Assembly: GCA_913056375.1 (NCBI GenBank)
Contig: CAJXNF010000072.1
Span: 1-9,947 of the forward strand
Length of the DNA: 9,947 nucleotides
Reading direction: 5' to 3'
Source of the DNA: an uncultured Pseudomonadota bacterium
Lineage (GTDB): Bacteria; SAR324; NAC60-12
Part shown: piece after piece, positions 7,739 to 9,947 of the stretch
How positions within the stretch are numbered: position 1 is the stretch's first letter
How the letters are laid out: each line of letters opens with the position of its first letter
Translations under genes and position numbers: made by a program
The notes under the pieces: model-generated
Told to the model about the DNA's origin: nothing
The model's database searches: none
What the model saw: only the letters and a program-made list of their open reading frames with translations

Positions 7739-8659
7739 TTGGGAAATTTCCTGCTGCGGCGACTCCTACTCTTGATTCCAGTTCTGTGGGGCGTCGCAAC
7801 CCTCGTCTTTCTGCTTCTACATTTCATACCTGGTGATCCTGTCGATTTGATGCTGGGGGATTCCGCCCTCGGAACTGATCGAGAAACTCTTCGAGACCAA
7901 CTGGGCCTCAACGACCCATTGATTGTTCAATACTTGAGGTACTTTGGGGACCTCTTGCAAGGGGACTGGGGGACTTCTCTTTTTAGTAAGAAGCCAGTAT
8001 TTGAAGAAATCATGGAGCGCGTCCCAGCAACCATGGAACTGATGTTTGGTGCCATGGTCGTGACCATTCTGGTGGCAATGCCACTTGGACTGATTGCTGC
8101 GGTCAACAAAGGCACTTGGATCGATCAGGGAGCAATGATTTTCTCTTTGCTGGGTGTCTCCATCCCAAACTTTTGGCTTGGGCCAATGTTGATCTTGCTG
8201 TTCTCAATCCATTTCGACCTTTTACCGGTTAACGAAAGAGGAGGGCTTGAACATCTCATTCTGCCAGCATTGACACTTGGAACTTCATTGGCTTCGATTC
8301 TGGCCCGGATCACTCGCTCTTCTGTGGTAGAAACGCTTCAGGCTGAATACATCCGTACTGCCAGATCAAAAGGCATTTCGGAACTACGGATTCTCTTTCG
8401 ACATGCGCTCCGAAATGCTCTTATTCCAATCGTCACGGTGATTGGCCTACAAGTCGGGGTTTTATTGAGCGGGGCGATTATCACCGAAGCCATCTTTGAC
8501 TGGCCTGGTCTAGGCAACTTGTTGATCTCTGCAATCAACAGTAGGAATTATCCACTGGTTCAGGGTTGTGTGCTGTTCATTGCTGGAAGTTACGTAATGG
8601 TAAATCTAGTGATTGATTTACTATATGCTTATTTAGATCCTCGTATTCGCCTCTCATGA
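7739..8659 (+). CDS. ABC transporter permease, dipeptide/oligopeptide type (DppB/OppB-like), 306 aa
   Basis: This is one of the two membrane subunits of a peptide/nickel-type ABC importer. The N-terminus MGNFLLRRLLLLIPVLWGVA followed by HFIPGDPVDLMLGD is the standard DppB/OppB opening, with membrane segment 1 at about 9-30. A periplasmic loop with QLGLNDPLIVQYLRYFGDLL and GDWGTSLF follows, then five more segments (about 97-121, 130-158, 170-190, 228-252, 274-298). The EAA loop that docks the ATPase is at about 203-230 (EYIRTARSKG...HALRNALIP), and the C-terminus YLDPRIRLS is also typical. Translation starts at TTG 7739, because the next Met codon lies after the first membrane helix. The stop overlaps the next start as ATGA. 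The family imports di- and oligopeptides, nickel or other small substrates, so the symbol is left open. Confidence 0.93.
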   Translation: MGNFLLRRLLLLIPVLWGVATLVFLLLHFIPGDPVDLMLGDSALGTDRETLRDQLGLNDPLIVQYLRYFGDLLQGDWGTSLFSKKPVFEEIMERVPATMELMFGAMVVTILVAMPLGLIAAVNKGTWIDQGAMIFSLLGVSIPNFWLGPMLILLFSIHFDLLPVNERGGLEHLILPALTLGTSLASILARITRSSVVETLQAEYIRTARSKGISELRILFRHALRNALIPIVTVIGLQVGVLLSGAIITEAIFDWPGLGNLLISAINSRNYPLVQGCVLFIAGSYVMVNLVIDLLYAYLDPRIRLS

Positions 8660-9465
8660 GCCGTCCCCTAGGCCGTATTCGCCTTTATTCTCTAATTCTC
8701 CTCAGCTTTTTTGTGATTCCAGCATTGCTGGCTCCATGGATTTCCCCGCATGACATTGACCAGATGGATTTGATCCGTCAACTGGAGACACCTTCTTTTG
8801 ATCACTGGATGGGACTTGATGAAAACGGCAGTGATATTTTTAGTCGTCTGCTGGCAGGGGCGCGAATTTCACTCTATGTTGGCTTTTGGGTCATTGGTAT
8901 TTCAACAGTGATTGGAGTGAGCCTGGGTTTGCTCTCGGGCTATTTTGGGGGCTGGCTGGATATTGTATTGATGAGAATCGTGGATGTTCTCCTGGCATTT
9001 CCAGGATTATTGTTAGCAATTGCCCTTGTCGCGGTCCTTGGGCCTGATATCAACAATGTCATCTTGGCCTTATCCGCTCTTGGTTGGGTTGCTTACGCCA
9101 GGCTGGTTAGAGGACAGGTATTATCGGTTAGGGAAGAAGAATACGTGCTAGCAGCCAGAACATCGGGGATGCCAGCGTGGAGAGTGATGTTCCTTCATCT
9201 TTTGCCAAACATTTTGCCACCAGTGATTGTTCAAACTACTTTTAGCTTAGCCGGAACCATCATCTCTGAGTCAAGCCTCAGCTTCTTAGGCTTGGGAGCA
9301 CCTCCAGGTACCCCAAGTTGGGGAGCTATGCTCTCTGAGGGCCGCTATGTATTGTGGGAAGCTCCACATGTCTCTGTTTTTCCGGGACTGGCCATTTTGT
9401 TTGTTGTACTTATCTTTAACCTCCTTGGAGACGCTCTAAGAGATTACTTTGATCCAAAATCTTAG
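8656..9465 (+). CDS. ABC transporter permease, dipeptide/oligopeptide type (DppC/OppC-like), 269 aa
   Basis: This is the second membrane subunit, partner of the preceding DppB-like protein. It has the DppC/OppC layout: a first membrane segment at about 11-29, then LAPWISPHD and HWMGLDENGSDIFSRLLAGA (50-69), which is the OppC signature before the transport domain. Further segments run at about 72-95, 108-128, 135-150, 190-215 and 240-260. The EAA loop EEYVLAARTSGMPAWRVMFL is at 161-180, and ESSLSFLGLGAPPGTPSWG is at 205-223. The C-terminus RDYFDPKS is typical. Its ATG overlaps the upstream TGA by four bases, implying coupled translation and equal amounts of both subunits. Slightly shorter than E. 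coli DppC (300 aa) because of a shorter cytoplasmic N-terminus. No ATPase or binding-protein gene is attached directly downstream. Confidence 0.94.
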   Translation: MSRPLGRIRLYSLILLSFFVIPALLAPWISPHDIDQMDLIRQLETPSFDHWMGLDENGSDIFSRLLAGARISLYVGFWVIGISTVIGVSLGLLSGYFGGWLDIVLMRIVDVLLAFPGLLLAIALVAVLGPDINNVILALSALGWVAYARLVRGQVLSVREEEYVLAARTSGMPAWRVMFLHLLPNILPPVIVQTTFSLAGTIISESSLSFLGLGAPPGTPSWGAMLSEGRYVLWEAPHVSVFPGLAILFVVLIFNLLGDALRDYFDPKS

Positions 9466-9519
9466 CTAAAGACTCATTTGAGTTCTTAGGTCCCTGGTTG
9501 TATCAACTTTTATTTCTTT
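9466..9519 (+). terminator. Possible weak terminator after the DppC-like gene
   Basis: A 24-base imperfect hairpin starts right at the stop codon (9466-9489, CTAA...TTAG outside, GACTC...GAGTT inside, one mismatch). It is followed by a small GTTG-TAT-CAAC stem at 9497-9507 that leads straight into TTTTATTTCTTT at 9508-9519. The second stem has only 4-5 bp, so intrinsic termination would be inefficient. The gene density change and the new promoter downstream make an end of transcript here likely. Confidence 0.35.
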
Positions 9520-9649
9520 ATCACTTTTGACAGATTCACAAAGATGAATCAAGATTTGGTCAGACAATTCTAACTTATCAGAATTATCACCAAATTACTG
9601 AATTAAAATACTAAATTTTATTTTTAAATAACAATTTTTGTAAAGATGT
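9520..9649. other. AT-rich intergenic stretch with short inverted repeats
   Basis: No ORF with a start site is visible here. Two perfect 6-bp inverted repeats occur: GATTCA/TGAATC at 9533-9550 and AATTCT/AGAATT at 9566-9585. TTATCA appears three times on the plus strand (9518, 9575, 9584). Bases 9601-9640 contain only three G or C and end just before the -35 box of the next promoter, where they could act as an UP element. The repeats could be regulator sites, but AT-rich DNA makes such matches by chance. Confidence 0.4.
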
Positions 9650-9679
9650 TTGACATAATTAACCTCATCAAGCTATATT
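9650..9679 (+). promoter_or_regulatory. Strong predicted sigma70 promoter for the right-edge gene
   Basis: A perfect TTGACA at 9650-9655 and TATATT at 9674-9679 (5 of 6) are separated by 18 bases, the best promoter match in the window. The upstream 40 bases are almost pure A/T. Transcription would begin near 9686, so the gene starting at 9869 would have a leader of about 180 nt. Confidence 0.7.
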
Positions 9680-9685
9680 CTTTGG

Positions 9686-9868
9686 TTGGCGAATAGGAAG
9701 TAATCTTTCTGAAAGCTGCTAAGAATCATTTTCTAGCTCTTTGCACCCCGTGATTACATGATGTAGGTTTTGCGGTCCAGCAAAAGTGGAATGGAACCCA
9801 CCCGAAATGTGCTAATCCTTAGAAAATAGATTTAAAACCCATATTCAATTATTGATTGGAGACCCAAA
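9686..9868 (+). promoter_or_regulatory. Long leader with several possible hairpins
   Basis: Between the predicted start of transcription and ATG 9869 lie several possible stems. They are AAAG/CTTT around GCTA-A-GAA/TTC-TAGC (9712-9742), TACAT-G-ATGTA (9755-9765), TTTTGC-GGTCCA-GCAAAA (9768-9785) and GTGG/CCAC (9786-9801). GGTCC at 9774-9778 can instead pair with GGAACC at 9793-9798, which excludes the third and fourth stems. No known riboswitch class was recognised, and no leader peptide stands out. Structure is suggested by eye only. Confidence 0.35.
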
Positions 9869-9947
9869 ATGAAATTAATGAAATCGTTTGCGACTGCAGT
9901 CGCTGCTGTAGCGATGCTGGCAGGTACAGTGATCGCTGGAGGCCACT
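9869..9947 (+). CDS. Exported protein, N-terminal 26 codons only (cut by right edge)
   Basis: ATG 9869 is preceded by GGAG at 9858-9861 with 7 bases between, a good ribosome site. The visible residues begin MKLMKSFATAVAAVAMLAGT and continue VIAGGH: two lysines, a hydrophobic Ala/Val-rich core and small residues suited to signal peptidase I cleavage near residue 23. No lipobox cysteine is seen. The product is therefore likely periplasmic or otherwise exported. Since it follows two peptide-type permeases, a solute-binding protein is a reasonable guess, but it has its own strong promoter and nothing past the signal peptide can be read. Confidence 0.75.
   Translation, partial: MKLMKSFATAVAAVAMLAGTVIAGGH

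Noticed and set aside
7599..7911. Minus-strand ORFs across the 106-aa gene and dppB start
   Set aside because: They are antisense to well-supported genes, arginine/serine-rich as expected for shadow frames, and lack ribosome sites.
8642..8684. 11-bp direct repeat CGTATTCGCCT on both sides of the dppB/dppC junction (8642-8652 and 8674-8684)
   Set aside because: Both copies are coding (RIRL in each protein) and in normal reading frames; only two copies exist, so chance or a small ancient duplication explains it.
9527..9556. A second TTGACA at 9527-9532 as another promoter
   Set aside because: The hexamers at 16-18 bp (around 9549-9556) match TATAAT at three positions at most, far weaker than the pair at 9650-9679.

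Overview
This window reads as a piece of bacterial chromosome, probably from a Gram-negative, proteobacteria-like organism with moderate G+C (mid-40s percent by eye). The evidence is an FtsX/MacB-type ABC permease, a GT39-type membrane glycosyltransferase, a split LeuC/LeuD isomerase, a small DUF6489-like protein, and a new ORF that begins with a typical Sec signal peptide. I cannot place the organism further from sequence alone. No mobile element, CRISPR array, rRNA or tRNA is visible, and every gene except the two cut by the window edges looks intact.

Left part (1-5210). A minus-strand ABC transporter permease runs off the left edge. Its start at 994 faces away from topA (1181-3472), and the shared 186-bp gap contains a perfect AT-rich inverted repeat. 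TopA is a complete type IA topoisomerase whose C-terminus is built from three RxGxxGP-type repeats instead of cysteine zinc fingers. A multi-spanning GT39-family glycosyltransferase (3540-5210) follows on the same strand after 67 bp.

Middle (5211-9465). A sigma70-like promoter (TTGACT, 17 bp, TAATAT) sits ahead of a compact five-gene run: leuC, leuD, a 106-aa DUF6489-like protein, and two dipeptide/oligopeptide-type ABC permeases (DppB-like and DppC-like). The gaps are 20, 12, 3 and -4 bp, so one transcript is likely. It would pair the isopropylmalate isomerase of leucine synthesis with the membrane half of a peptide-type importer. leuA, leuB, the transporter ATPases and a binding protein are not part of this run.

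Right end (9466-9947). A 403-bp AT-rich intergenic region holds weak hairpins that may end the leuC-dppC transcript. It also holds the best promoter in the window (TTGACA, 18 bp, TATATT, with an AT-rich stretch upstream) and a leader of about 180 nt with several possible hairpins. The first 26 codons of an exported protein follow. A periplasmic solute-binding protein is one possibility given the permeases next door, but too little is visible to say.

Most of the window is ordinary housekeeping and transport. The points worth a second look are the leuCD-DUF6489-dppBC arrangement, the small DUF6489-like protein, and the long leader of the right-edge gene.
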